Positions 32,733-40,345 of a DNA stretch of 40,456 nucleotides are shown one piece after another. Position 1 is the stretch's first letter; every line of letters begins with the position of its first letter. Under the pieces are notes generated by a model that had not been told where the DNA came from, ran no database searches, and saw only the letters and a program-made list of their open reading frames with translations. Made by a program: the position numbers and the translations under genes. This DNA comes from B1 sp964443415. Lineage in GTDB: Bacteria > Bacteroidota > Bacteroidia > UKL13-3. The stretch covers positions 1-40,456 of the forward strand of contig CAYUDC010000015.1 of the NCBI GenBank assembly GCA_964443415.1. The letters run 5' to 3'.

Positions 32733-32734
32733 CT

Positions 32735-34543
32735 TTATAGTTGATTGATATTTCTATTGATAAAGGCCGTTAACTCCTCTCCATGCAATAGGTTTTGTGA
32801 TAGCCTTGCCAAATCAAATGCTTGTTTCATGGTTTGATTTTTGGACTCACCGTCTGCCATTTTACTTAACTTTACGCTTAAGTTATGGTTGGTATTTATA
32901 ACCACTCGATAGGTTTCTGGTAAATTGCCAAACATACTCATGCCTTGCATTTTCTGCATTTCTTTCATACGTCTCTCCCACTCAGGCGTGATAAGGGTTA
33001 AGAACTGATCGTCTGGTGCAAGTGCTTCGGTTTCGAAAACAAACTGTCCGGCATTGCCAAATTGGTTGGCAAAACCTTCTTTTATAGCGGTTTGATCCGA
33101 ATCGCTTAATACACTTTCTTTTTTAATGTCTTTATCGATGAGTTTATCAATACTTTCGCTGTCTACACGTTTCCAAACCACGCCCTCCCATTTGTGCTCG
33201 ATGTTAGAGATAAAGTGGTTATCTAATACACCATCCATTTTAAGGACATCATAACCTCTTTTTTCGATGGCTTGGATAAAGCTGTCGTGTGCTTTTAAAT
33301 CATTAGAATATAAGAACACCACCTTATTGTCTTTATCGGTTTGAGTAGGAGCAATTTTTTCTTTGTACTCATCAATGGTAAAGTGGTCGTTACCTTTGTT
33401 AAGAAGCAAACAGAATTTCTTTCCACGCTCATAAAACTTCTCTTCGCTAATCATGCCATACTTCACAAAAGTGCCTACACTCTCCCACTTGTTGTTAAAT
33501 TCTGTTCTATCTGCTTTAAAGATTTCTTCTAGTTTATCGGCTACTTTTTTGGTGATATGGCTATTGATTTTCTTTACATTGGCATCGCTTTGTAAATAGC
33601 TGCGACTTACGTTTAACGGAATATCTGGCGAATCTATCACACCATGTAAAAGCATTAAAAATTCTGGAACAATGTCTTGTACGCTATCCGTTACAAATAC
33701 TTGGTTGCTGTATAACTGAATTTTGTTTCGGGTTACTTCAAACTCATTTTTTATTTTAGGGAAATAAAGAATACCCGTTAACTTAAATGGATAGTCTACA
33801 TTTAGGTGAATCCAAAATAAAGGTGTTTCGCTAAATGGATATAACTCTTTATAGAAGTTTTCATAATCTTCTTTGCTGCAATCGGCTGGGGCTTTTGTCC
33901 AAAGTGGAGCTGGGTTATTGAGCACCTTCTCCTCAAATTCTATTTCTACAGGTAAGAACTTACAATACTTCTCTAGGATATTTCTAATTCTAAAGTCTTC
34001 ATTAAACTCTAAAGAATCTTCTGCTAAGTGCAGGATAATTTCGGTTCCTCTGTCTTCTTTCTCGGCAGCCGAAATTTCAAAGCTAGTGCTGCCATCGCAA
34101 CTCCACTTTACCGCATCGGCACCTTCTTTATAGGAGCGGGTGATTAATTCTACCTTGTGAGCCACCATAAAGGCAGAATAAAAACCTAAACCAAAATGCC
34201 CAATTACTTGAGCCCCTTTGTCTTTATACTTATCCAGAAATTCTTCGGCACTCGAAAAAGCCAATTGATTGATGTATTTGTTTACCTCTTCTTCGGTCAT
34301 CCCAATCCCTCTATCGATAATATGAAGGGTTTTGGCCTCTTTGTTGAGTTTAACTTGAATTTTTAAATCACCTAATTCGCCTTTAGCTTCCCCGCTAGAC
34401 GAAAGGGTTTTTAACTTTTGGGTAGCATCCACGGCATTACTTACCAATTCTCTGAGGAAAATCTCGTGGTCGCTATAAAGAAACTTTTTAATAATAGGAA
34501 AAATGTTCTCGGTGTGAACACTGATGTTACCTTTCATTGCCAT
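32735..34543 (-). CDS. htpG: Hsp90-type molecular chaperone HtpG
   Basis: A 602-residue Hsp90. N-terminal GHKL ATPase with FLRELVSNAVDATQKLKTLS, IDRGIGMTEEEVNKYIN, VIGHFGLGFYSAFMVAHKVE and GTEIILHL. Middle domain with LTGILYFPKI and SRSYLQSD; C-terminal dimerisation domain ending LLHGEELTAFINRNINQL. No eukaryote-type MEEVD tail. Dimeric cytoplasmic chaperone that matures client proteins together with DnaK. The start may be the ATG at 34543 or the second one at 34537. It is a single-gene unit, convergent with the ABC-F gene and divergent from porQ. No CIRCE-like or other heat-shock operator could be recognised in its 138-bp upstream gap. Confidence 0.97.
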   Translation of the reverse strand: MAMKGNISVHTENIFPIIKKFLYSDHEIFLRELVSNAVDATQKLKTLSSSGEAKGELGDLKIQVKLNKEAKTLHIIDRGIGMTEEEVNKYINQLAFSSAEEFLDKYKDKGAQVIGHFGLGFYSAFMVAHKVELITRSYKEGADAVKWSCDGSTSFEISAAEKEDRGTEIILHLAEDSLEFNEDFRIRNILEKYCKFLPVEIEFEEKVLNNPAPLWTKAPADCSKEDYENFYKELYPFSETPLFWIHLNVDYPFKLTGILYFPKIKNEFEVTRNKIQLYSNQVFVTDSVQDIVPEFLMLLHGVIDSPDIPLNVSRSYLQSDANVKKINSHITKKVADKLEEIFKADRTEFNNKWESVGTFVKYGMISEEKFYERGKKFCLLLNKGNDHFTIDEYKEKIAPTQTDKDNKVVFLYSNDLKAHDSFIQAIEKRGYDVLKMDGVLDNHFISNIEHKWEGVVWKRVDSESIDKLIDKDIKKESVLSDSDQTAIKEGFANQFGNAGQFVFETEALAPDDQFLTLITPEWERRMKEMQKMQGMSMFGNLPETYRVVINTNHNLSVKLSKMADGESKNQTMKQAFDLARLSQNLLHGEELTAFINRNINQL

Positions 34544-34594
34544 AAACTAATAGATTATTTAGGGTGTCAATTTCAAAATTTGTTCCAAGGCTCA

Positions 34595-34624
34595 TTGGGT
34601 CTGTCAAATTGTCTAACACTTTTG
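34595..34624 (+). promoter_or_regulatory. weak candidate promoter of porQ-cmk
   Basis: TTG (34595-34597), 19-base spacer, then CACTTTTG (34617-34624), one mismatch from TAnnTTTG, 57 bases before the porQ ATG. Confidence 0.4.
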
Positions 34625-34681
34625 CCTTCCAATGGCAATTTAGCAAGGGGATTTCCGTTGAAAAGCATATTTTTGAAATTC

Positions 34682-35731
34682 ATGAAAAAAGGAATCACTC
34701 TATTTTTATTTATGCTTTCTGCCTGTTGGGTTCATGCACAGATTGGCGGCAATGGCACCTATCAGTTCTTAACCGTATCGCCTAATGCCAGAATTAATGC
34801 CTTAGGCGGTTATGCCATTGCCACCCCAGATGCAGATTTACATTTGAGTGGCCAAAATCCTGCCTTGCTTAAAAAAGAAAATGATAGACAAGTTGGATTT
34901 AGTTACCTTAATTATTTTACAGACATAGGTGCAGGTGAATTTAGGTTTGCCAAACATTTTGACAGCATTCAAACTACTTTTTCGGCAGGCTTGCAGTATA
35001 TGAGTTATGGCAACTTTACGCGCACCAGTCCGGATGGACAAGAACTTGGCACTTTTACTGCTGGCGAATACAATTATCATGTAAGCGCGGCCAGAAAGTA
35101 TGAGCAGTTTAGCTATGGTGCTACCCTCAAATTTATTTATTCTAATTTAGATGCCTATTCTTCATTAGGAGCAGCAATAGATGTAGGTGGCACTTGGCAA
35201 AGTGAGGATGAGCTAACCATGGTATCGGCTGTGGTGAGCAATGTGGGTGCTCAAATAACCACTTATACTCAGCAAAATAGAGAGCAAATTCCAAATAATA
35301 TACAAATAGGCATTACCAAAAAATTTGCCCATGCTCCCTTTAGATTTGGGGTGGTAGCACATAACTTGCAACAACCTGGGCAATTATTGTATAATATCAG
35401 CAATCGAAATATCATCAGCTTAGAAACAGGTGAACCTATACAAGACCAATTCTCTGTCTTACAAAAAGCCATGGCGCACATGGTTTTTAACACAGAGCTA
35501 TTATTAGGTAAAACCCTCAACTTTAGGTTTGGTTACAATATTTTAAGGAAGAGAGAAATGGAACTATCCCAAGCACGCAGCATGGGAGGTTTTACTTGGG
35601 GTTTTGGACTTAGGTTAAGCAAGTTTAATTTCTCTTATGGATTTGGGGGCTTTGTGCCAGGGCGTAATTCTAACTCCTTTAGTGTAATCACCAATTTGCA
35701 CGATTATAAAAAAAGTAAAGCTAAAAAGTGA
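34682..35731 (+). CDS. porQ: type IX secretion system protein PorQ
   Basis: The ATG at 34682 gives a 349-residue protein with signal peptide MKKGITLFLFMLSACWVHAQ; the open frame upstream to 34418 is antisense to htpG and not real. It begins IGGNGTYQFLTVSPNARINA, LGGYAIATPDADLHLSGQNP, the PorQ hallmark, and continues as an outer-membrane beta-barrel of the FadL/PorV type. PorQ attaches to the T9SS shuttle machinery and, in Porphyromonas gingivalis, works with PorU, PorV and PorZ on cargo release and lipopolysaccharide attachment. The stop codon overlaps the cmk start as GTGA. A porQ-cmk pairing is also known elsewhere in the phylum. Confidence 0.92.
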   Translation: MKKGITLFLFMLSACWVHAQIGGNGTYQFLTVSPNARINALGGYAIATPDADLHLSGQNPALLKKENDRQVGFSYLNYFTDIGAGEFRFAKHFDSIQTTFSAGLQYMSYGNFTRTSPDGQELGTFTAGEYNYHVSAARKYEQFSYGATLKFIYSNLDAYSSLGAAIDVGGTWQSEDELTMVSAVVSNVGAQITTYTQQNREQIPNNIQIGITKKFAHAPFRFGVVAHNLQQPGQLLYNISNRNIISLETGEPIQDQFSVLQKAMAHMVFNTELLLGKTLNFRFGYNILRKREMELSQARSMGGFTWGFGLRLSKFNFSYGFGGFVPGRNSNSFSVITNLHDYKKSKAKK

Positions 35732-36423
35732 AGAAAATTATCATTGCGATAGATGGCTACTCCTCTTGCGGAAAAAGCACCATTGCCAAAGAATTGGCTA
35801 AGACGCTACATTATCATTATGTAGATACAGGTGCTATGTATAGAGCCGTAACCTTGTTTTTAATTAGAAATCAAATAGACATTTACCATCCAGAAATGGT
35901 GGCCAAAGCTTTACAAGACATTCATATTAGCTTTGATATCCATCCAGAAAACCAACAACAAATTACCTTATTAAACGGAGAAGATGTAGAACATGAGATT
36001 CGTATTAACCCGCGCGTGGCAAGTGCAGTGAGTGAGGTAAGTTCTATTAGTGAAGTAAGAAAATTCTTGGTACACCAACAACAAGCCCTTGGGCAACAAA
36101 AGGGAATTGTAATGGATGGCAGGGACATTGGCACCGTGGTATTTCCGCATGCCGAGTTAAAGTTATTTATTACGGCAGACCCAACTGTGAGGGCGCAAAG
36201 ACGTTTAGACGAACTCACGCAATTGGGTCAAACCACCACTTTTGAAGAAGTATTGGCCAACCTTAAAAAGCGCGACGAAATGGACAGCAACAGGTTGGAT
36301 AGTCCTTTGTTAAAGGCAAAAGATGCCATAGAAATAGATAATAGCTATTTAAGTAAAGACGATCAATTTGCCTTAATTATAGATTTAGCTAAAAAGTCGA
36401 AAGGGCAAGAGTTGAGCAGGTAG
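35728..36423 (+). CDS. cmk: cytidylate kinase
   Basis: A 231-residue (d)CMP kinase. P-loop AIDGYSSCGKSTIAKELAKT, substrate-binding YHYVDTGAMYRAVTLF, NPRVASAVSEVSSISEVR and GIVMDGRDIGTVVFPHAELK identify it, with the lid segment TADPTVRAQRRLDEL. It makes CDP/dCDP for nucleotide recycling. The start is GTG at 35728, overlapping the porQ stop by 4 bases (GTGA), so translation is coupled. A weak A/T-rich hairpin (AATGAA-N7-TTCATT, 36493-36511) about 70 bp downstream may end the operon. The recurrent motif TTGGGTCAAACC occurs at 36223-36234. Confidence 0.96.
   Translation: MKKIIIAIDGYSSCGKSTIAKELAKTLHYHYVDTGAMYRAVTLFLIRNQIDIYHPEMVAKALQDIHISFDIHPENQQQITLLNGEDVEHEIRINPRVASAVSEVSSISEVRKFLVHQQQALGQQKGIVMDGRDIGTVVFPHAELKLFITADPTVRAQRRLDELTQLGQTTTFEEVLANLKKRDEMDSNRLDSPLLKAKDAIEIDNSYLSKDDQFALIIDLAKKSKGQELSR
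36223..36234 (+). repeat. partial copy of recurrent motif in cmk
   Basis: TTGGGTCAAACC, twelve bases shared with the copies at 3795, 20048 and 21762. Confidence 0.45.
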
Positions 36424-36660
36424 ACTTTAAATGTAAAAATCTTAAAGTAGCAATACCTTTAGAATTTAGGATTGAAATAAAAACACAAATTCAATGAAAA
36501 AACCCTTCATTTTTCATTTAATAGTTGTTTTTCCAAACATCGAACATATTTATCGATAATGTTTATACTTGGTTTTTGGGTAACGACAAATACCAAAATT
36601 TATGAATGGTTTTTGTGCTTTATGGTTGTATTAAATAAGATCAATTTTCCATATGCCAAA
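36424..36660. other. AT-rich intergenic stretch without a gene
   Basis: No convincing reading frame. It holds a weak hairpin behind cmk (36493-36511) and a TATCGATA palindrome near 36551 flanked by AACAT/ATGTT arms. It is markedly more A/T-rich than its surroundings, as is the toxin-antitoxin module that follows. Confidence 0.5.
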
Positions 36661-36692
36661 TTTGCTTATGATTTTTTAATAAGTTATTTTTG
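36661..36692 (+). promoter_or_regulatory. promoter of the toxin-antitoxin module, with possible operator
   Basis: TTTG (36661-36664), 20-base spacer, TATTTTTG (36685-36692): a full match to the Bacteroidota promoter pattern, 16 bases before the antitoxin ATG. The spacer contains the inverted repeat CTTAT-N9-ATAAG (36665-36683), a possible site for autoregulation. Confidence 0.72.
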
Positions 36693-36708
36693 ATATTTAA
36701 ACCTAAAA

Positions 36709-36909
36709 ATGCTAGTTGAAAGAACAGACAATCAAATTACTATAAAACTCTCCGCAGATGTAGATAGCTTTGGTATGCAAAGGCTAATAGATTATGTTAA
36801 ATATCTTGAAGCTACTTCAAAATCAAAAGCAAAACAGACTGAGGTGGACGCGCTAGCTGAAGAATTAAATAGCACTTGGTGGAATAAAAATAAAAACAGA
36901 TTTACTTAG
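36709..36909 (+). CDS. putative antitoxin of a PIN-type toxin-antitoxin pair
   Basis: A 66-residue protein, not assignable to a named family from sequence alone. The first third looks like short strands (MLVERTDNQITIKLSADVDS); the rest is an acidic/basic helix (MQRLIDYVKYLEATSKSKAK; EVDALAEELNSTWWNKNKNR). The tail with two Trp and basic residues is the sort of element that threads into a PIN toxin active site. It stands directly before a PIN gene with no gap (TAG then GTG), the standard antitoxin position. A separate DNA-binding domain such as AbrB or RHH is not evident. Own promoter upstream; composition more A/T-rich than neighbours suggests acquisition. Confidence 0.75.
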   Translation: MLVERTDNQITIKLSADVDSFGMQRLIDYVKYLEATSKSKAKQTEVDALAEELNSTWWNKNKNRFT

Positions 36910-37356
36910 GTGAAAGTAATTGTTGATGCAAATATTGTTTTTAGCGGCATCCTAAATTCAAACAGTAACATTGCAGATGTGCTAATTAATTCAAATGAAC
37001 AATTACATTTTATTGCCCCTGATTTTTTAAGGATTGAAATAAAAAAATATCATTCTAAGATTTCTAAGATAACAGGTATGACTCTAAAAGAAGTTAAGGA
37101 GTCCGAATATCAAATATTTAAAAAAATTAATTTTTTTTCAGAAGAACAAATAGCTCCAATGGCTTGGGAATTTGCTATAAAATTAGTTGAAGATATTGAT
37201 CCTAAAGATACTCCATATATTGCTTTTTCTAAACATTTTGATTGTAAAATTTGGAGTGGTGATAAGAAACTTATTTTAGGGTTGGAAAAAAAGGGGTTTA
37301 ACCAATTCATAAAGACAAATGAATTAATAAATTGGAGAGTGACTAACGCTTATTGA
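36910..37356 (+). CDS. PIN-domain toxin (putative ribonuclease)
   Basis: A 148-residue PIN-fold protein starting with GTG immediately after the antitoxin stop. The acidic residues of the family are in place: D7 in MKVIVDANIVFSGIL, a Glu in FLRIEIKKYHSK, DIDPKDTPYIAFSKHF with two Asp, and WSGDKKLILGLEKKG. The order VDAN..., E, DxxDTPYIA, SGDKxL is that of the COG1569-like toxin group. Such proteins are Mg2+-dependent ribonucleases that cut tRNA, rRNA or mRNA; the target here cannot be told. Low G+C and A/T-rich codon choice compared with cmk and the mannosidase on either side point to horizontal arrival of the two-gene module. Confidence 0.87.
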   Translation: MKVIVDANIVFSGILNSNSNIADVLINSNEQLHFIAPDFLRIEIKKYHSKISKITGMTLKEVKESEYQIFKKINFFSEEQIAPMAWEFAIKLVEDIDPKDTPYIAFSKHFDCKIWSGDKKLILGLEKKGFNQFIKTNELINWRVTNAY

Positions 37357-37423
37357 AATAAATATAATTTCGTTATATTAATCCAAAACCTATTCGGCTC
37401 CAAAAGTATGAAACTAATATCGT

Positions 37424-40345
37424 ATGAAGCATAAATTACTCTTTCAAACACTCTTTCTCCTTATCTTTCTCTTTCTGTCTCCCTCCTCTCCACTCCTTGC
37501 CCAAAGAGATTATAGCAAACTTGTCAATCCATTTATTGGCACAGGGGGTCATGGTCATACCTTCCCTGGGGCTGTTGTTCCGTTTGGCATGGTACAGGTG
37601 AGTCCAGATACCCGCATAGATGGCAGTTGGGATGGTTGCAGTGGTTACCATTATGATGATCCAAAGATTTATGGTTTTAGTCATACCCATTTAAGTGGCA
37701 CAGGTTGCAGTGATTTTGGAGATATTATGCTGATGCCCGTTAAAAGCAATGAGCCATTATTAAAGCCAGAAAATTATAGTAGCACCTTTGATAAAAAAAC
37801 CGAAAAAGCCGAAGCCGGATATTATGCCGTTGTCTTAAAAGATGGTATAAAAGTAGAATTAACTTCAAGTGCAAGAGCTGGATTTCAGCAATACACCTTT
37901 GAGGAAGAAGGCACCTATCAGGTGGTGTTGGATTTGTTTCATAGAGATAAACTCTTAGATGGAAAATTAGACATGGTAGGACCCAATGCCGCTGCAGGAT
38001 TTAGACGCAGTGAGGCTTGGGCAAAAGACCAGTATACCTTTTTTTATGTAGAGTTTTCTAAGCCGTTTCAATCGTTTCAAAAGTTTAAATCTCCTACTGC
38101 TTATGCGCAGGTAGAAGGTGTAGGTAATTTTACTTTTACAGTGAGCAAAGGCGAGAAACTTCAGGTTAAAGTAGGAATTAGTTTAGTAGATGAACGAGGC
38201 GCTAAACAAAACTTGTTGGCCGAAATTCCACATTGGGATTTTAGCAAAACCATTCAAGATGCCAAGAAATTATGGAACGCAGAGTTGGCTAAAATAGAGG
38301 TAAAGGGTGGCACTCCGCAGCAAGACACCATCTTTTATACTGCCCTATACCATTGCTTTATACATCCCTCTTTGGCCAATGATGTAGATGGTAGATACCG
38401 TGGCAGAGACAATAAAATTTACACCGATAAGACCTTTAACTATTATTCGGTATTTAGTTTATGGGATACTTTTAGGGCTTTACATCCGCTCTTTAATTTG
38501 GTTCAAAGAGACAGAAACCAAGATTTTATTAAAACCTTTGTGGCCCAATACCAGCAAGTGGGTCGCATGCCTATGTGGGAATTGGGTAGCAACGAAACAG
38601 ATTGTATGATTGGCTACCATTCGGTGAGTGTAATAGCCGACGCCCTAGCAAAAGACAATGGAGTATATGATGCTAAAAGCCTATTAGAAGCAGTAAAAGG
38701 CACAGCAGAAAATCACCCGTATGGGGCTCAACTTTTTGCCAGCAAAGGCTATTTAAGTGTAGAAGACGAAAGCGAGAGTGTAAGCAAGACCTTAGAGTAT
38801 GCCTATAATCATTGGTGTGTAGAAAAGATATTTCAGTTTTATGAATATGAATATCCAATGCCAGCTAATATACAACCTAATAACTGGCAACATGTATTTA
38901 ACCCCAGAAATGGATTTATGCAGCCACGTAACAATGGCGGTTGGTATCAGCCTTTTGACCCAAAAGAGGTAAATAATAATTATACCGAAGCCAATGCATG
39001 GCAATACACTTTTTTTGTACCACATGATGTAAATGGATTAATAGCCGCCATGGGAGGTGCAGATGCCTTTGAAAAGAAACTAACAGAGTTATTCGAAACC
39101 AGCTCTCAAACCACAGGTAGAAATCAAGCCGACATCACGGGACTCATTGGCCAATATGCGCATGGCAACGAGCCCAGTCACCATATGGCTTACCTTTATA
39201 ATTTTATTGGCAAGCCTCACCTTACACAACAAAAAACCAATCATATATTAACTACCTTATACCACAATGCTCCCGATGGATTAAGTGGCAATGAAGATTG
39301 TGGTCAGATGAGCGCTTGGTATGTGTTTAGTGCCATGGGATTTTATCCGGTAACACCTGGTAAAAACGAATATGAATTAGGCTCTGGTTTGTTTAAAGAG
39401 GTAATTATTACGAGTAATAAACAAATCACTAAATTGGTATTTGACAATAGAAATAGCGCTCAGGATATTTATGCAAGCATAGATGCCAAGTTACCAGCAG
39501 AAAAAAACCTGAGCATTTTAACCCAATATGCCAATGCCAAAGAAAGCAAAATGGTTGAGCTACATTTAACAGCCTCAAGTGAGCCTAAACAGTTGAAATC
39601 ATTTGAGTATGTAAATAGTTTTACCCCCCACTCCTCTCCTATTATCGAGGCTAGATCTAAGTCGTTTAAAGACAGTATGGAAGTGAGTATTAGACCTAAT
39701 TTTGATGGAAGCCAAACCGATATTTATTACCATATCTTTAATGAGTTTGGCGATGAAATATATCAAGGAGTATATACCAAGCCTTTTTTTATTAAGCAAA
39801 CTTGTATGATAGATGCTAGTATCAATCAGCAAGGCAAAGAACTACATGCAAAGGCTAATTTTGTATTTGTGCCACATCAATGGAAAGTGAAGTTGTTGAG
39901 CACTTATTATAATCAATATACTGCTGGTGGAGCAGAAGGTTTAATTGATGGCTTATTGGGCGATAAAGATTGGCGCAAAGGCGGATGGCAAGGTTATTAT
40001 GGCAACGACTTTGAGGCGGTAATCGACTTAGGTAAAAGCACCGAGGTGAAAGAAGTTTTTGCGCATTTCTTGCAAGACCAAAGAGCTTGGATAATGTACC
40101 CAAAACAAGTGTTGGTATATGGTTCTAAAGATGGTAAAAATTTCACCTTATTAGACAGTTTACAAACCCAGGTAAAAGATAACTTCGACGGTGCTTTGGT
40201 TCAAACCGAAACACTTAAACTTAAACAAGCTGCCAAGGTAAAGTATATAAAGATAAAAGCATTAAACTATGGCAAGCTGCCTGCCTGGCATTTAAGCGCG
40301 GGCGAAAATGCCTATATTTTTGTGGATGAGATTGGCGTTAAATAA
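37424..40345 (+). CDS. secreted GH92 alpha-mannosidase with C-terminal F5/8-type carbohydrate-binding domain
   Basis: A 973-residue exo-alpha-mannosidase of family GH92. A hydrophobic signal peptide ends at SPLLAQ. The GH92 N-domain reads LVNPFIGTGGHGHTFPGAVV, PFGMVQVSPDTR and GFSHTHLSGTGCSDFGD. The catalytic (alpha/alpha)6 domain includes FSLWDTFRALHPL, ELGSNETDCMIGYHSVSVIA, HGNEPSHHMAYLYN (about 580) and GNEDCGQMSAWYVFSAMGFY (about 621), where the family keeps its acidic catalytic residues. Enzymes of this family use Ca2+ and invert. From about 810 a discoidin-like F5/8 domain follows (EGLIDGLLGDKDWRKGGWQG ... KQVLVYGSKDGKNF). No T9SS tail and no SusC/SusD genes nearby, so it is probably periplasmic and not part of a local utilisation locus. 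The 3' end overlaps the next gene by 8 bp. Confidence 0.95.
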   Translation: MKHKLLFQTLFLLIFLFLSPSSPLLAQRDYSKLVNPFIGTGGHGHTFPGAVVPFGMVQVSPDTRIDGSWDGCSGYHYDDPKIYGFSHTHLSGTGCSDFGDIMLMPVKSNEPLLKPENYSSTFDKKTEKAEAGYYAVVLKDGIKVELTSSARAGFQQYTFEEEGTYQVVLDLFHRDKLLDGKLDMVGPNAAAGFRRSEAWAKDQYTFFYVEFSKPFQSFQKFKSPTAYAQVEGVGNFTFTVSKGEKLQVKVGISLVDERGAKQNLLAEIPHWDFSKTIQDAKKLWNAELAKIEVKGGTPQQDTIFYTALYHCFIHPSLANDVDGRYRGRDNKIYTDKTFNYYSVFSLWDTFRALHPLFNLVQRDRNQDFIKTFVAQYQQVGRMPMWELGSNETDCMIGYHSVSVIADALAKDNGVYDAKSLLEAVKGTAENHPYGAQLFASKGYLSVEDESESVSKTLEYAYNHWCVEKIFQFYEYEYPMPANIQPNNWQHVFNPRNGFMQPRNNGGWYQPFDPKEVNNNYTEANAWQYTFFVPHDVNGLIAAMGGADAFEKKLTELFETSSQTTGRNQADITGLIGQYAHGNEPSHHMAYLYNFIGKPHLTQQKTNHILTTLYHNAPDGLSGNEDCGQMSAWYVFSAMGFYPVTPGKNEYELGSGLFKEVIITSNKQITKLVFDNRNSAQDIYASIDAKLPAEKNLSILTQYANAKESKMVELHLTASSEPKQLKSFEYVNSFTPHSSPIIEARSKSFKDSMEVSIRPNFDGSQTDIYYHIFNEFGDEIYQGVYTKPFFIKQTCMIDASINQQGKELHAKANFVFVPHQWKVKLLSTYYNQYTAGGAEGLIDGLLGDKDWRKGGWQGYYGNDFEAVIDLGKSTEVKEVFAHFLQDQRAWIMYPKQVLVYGSKDGKNFTLLDSLQTQVKDNFDGALVQTETLKLKQAAKVKYIKIKALNYGKLPAWHLSAGENAYIFVDEIGVK
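40195..40212 (+). repeat. coding copy of recurrent motif (exact 18-mer)
   Basis: TTTGGTTCAAACCGAAAC inside the GH92 gene (VQTET in frame), identical to the intergenic copy at 32715-32732. Confidence 0.65.

Noticed and set aside
34418..34681. N-terminal extension of porQ over the htpG start
   Set aside because: It is antisense to htpG, contains no leader, and the ATG at 34682 gives a clean signal peptide.
36468..37045. 16-base direct repeat AGGATTGAAATAAAAA (36468-36483 and 37030-37045) as attachment sites of the toxin-antitoxin island
   Set aside because: The second copy lies inside the toxin gene and both are A-rich simple sequence; no integrase is present.
37361..37379. AATATAA-TTTCG-TTATATT hairpin behind the PIN gene as a terminator
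   Set aside because: All A/T stem without a following T tract; too weak to call.
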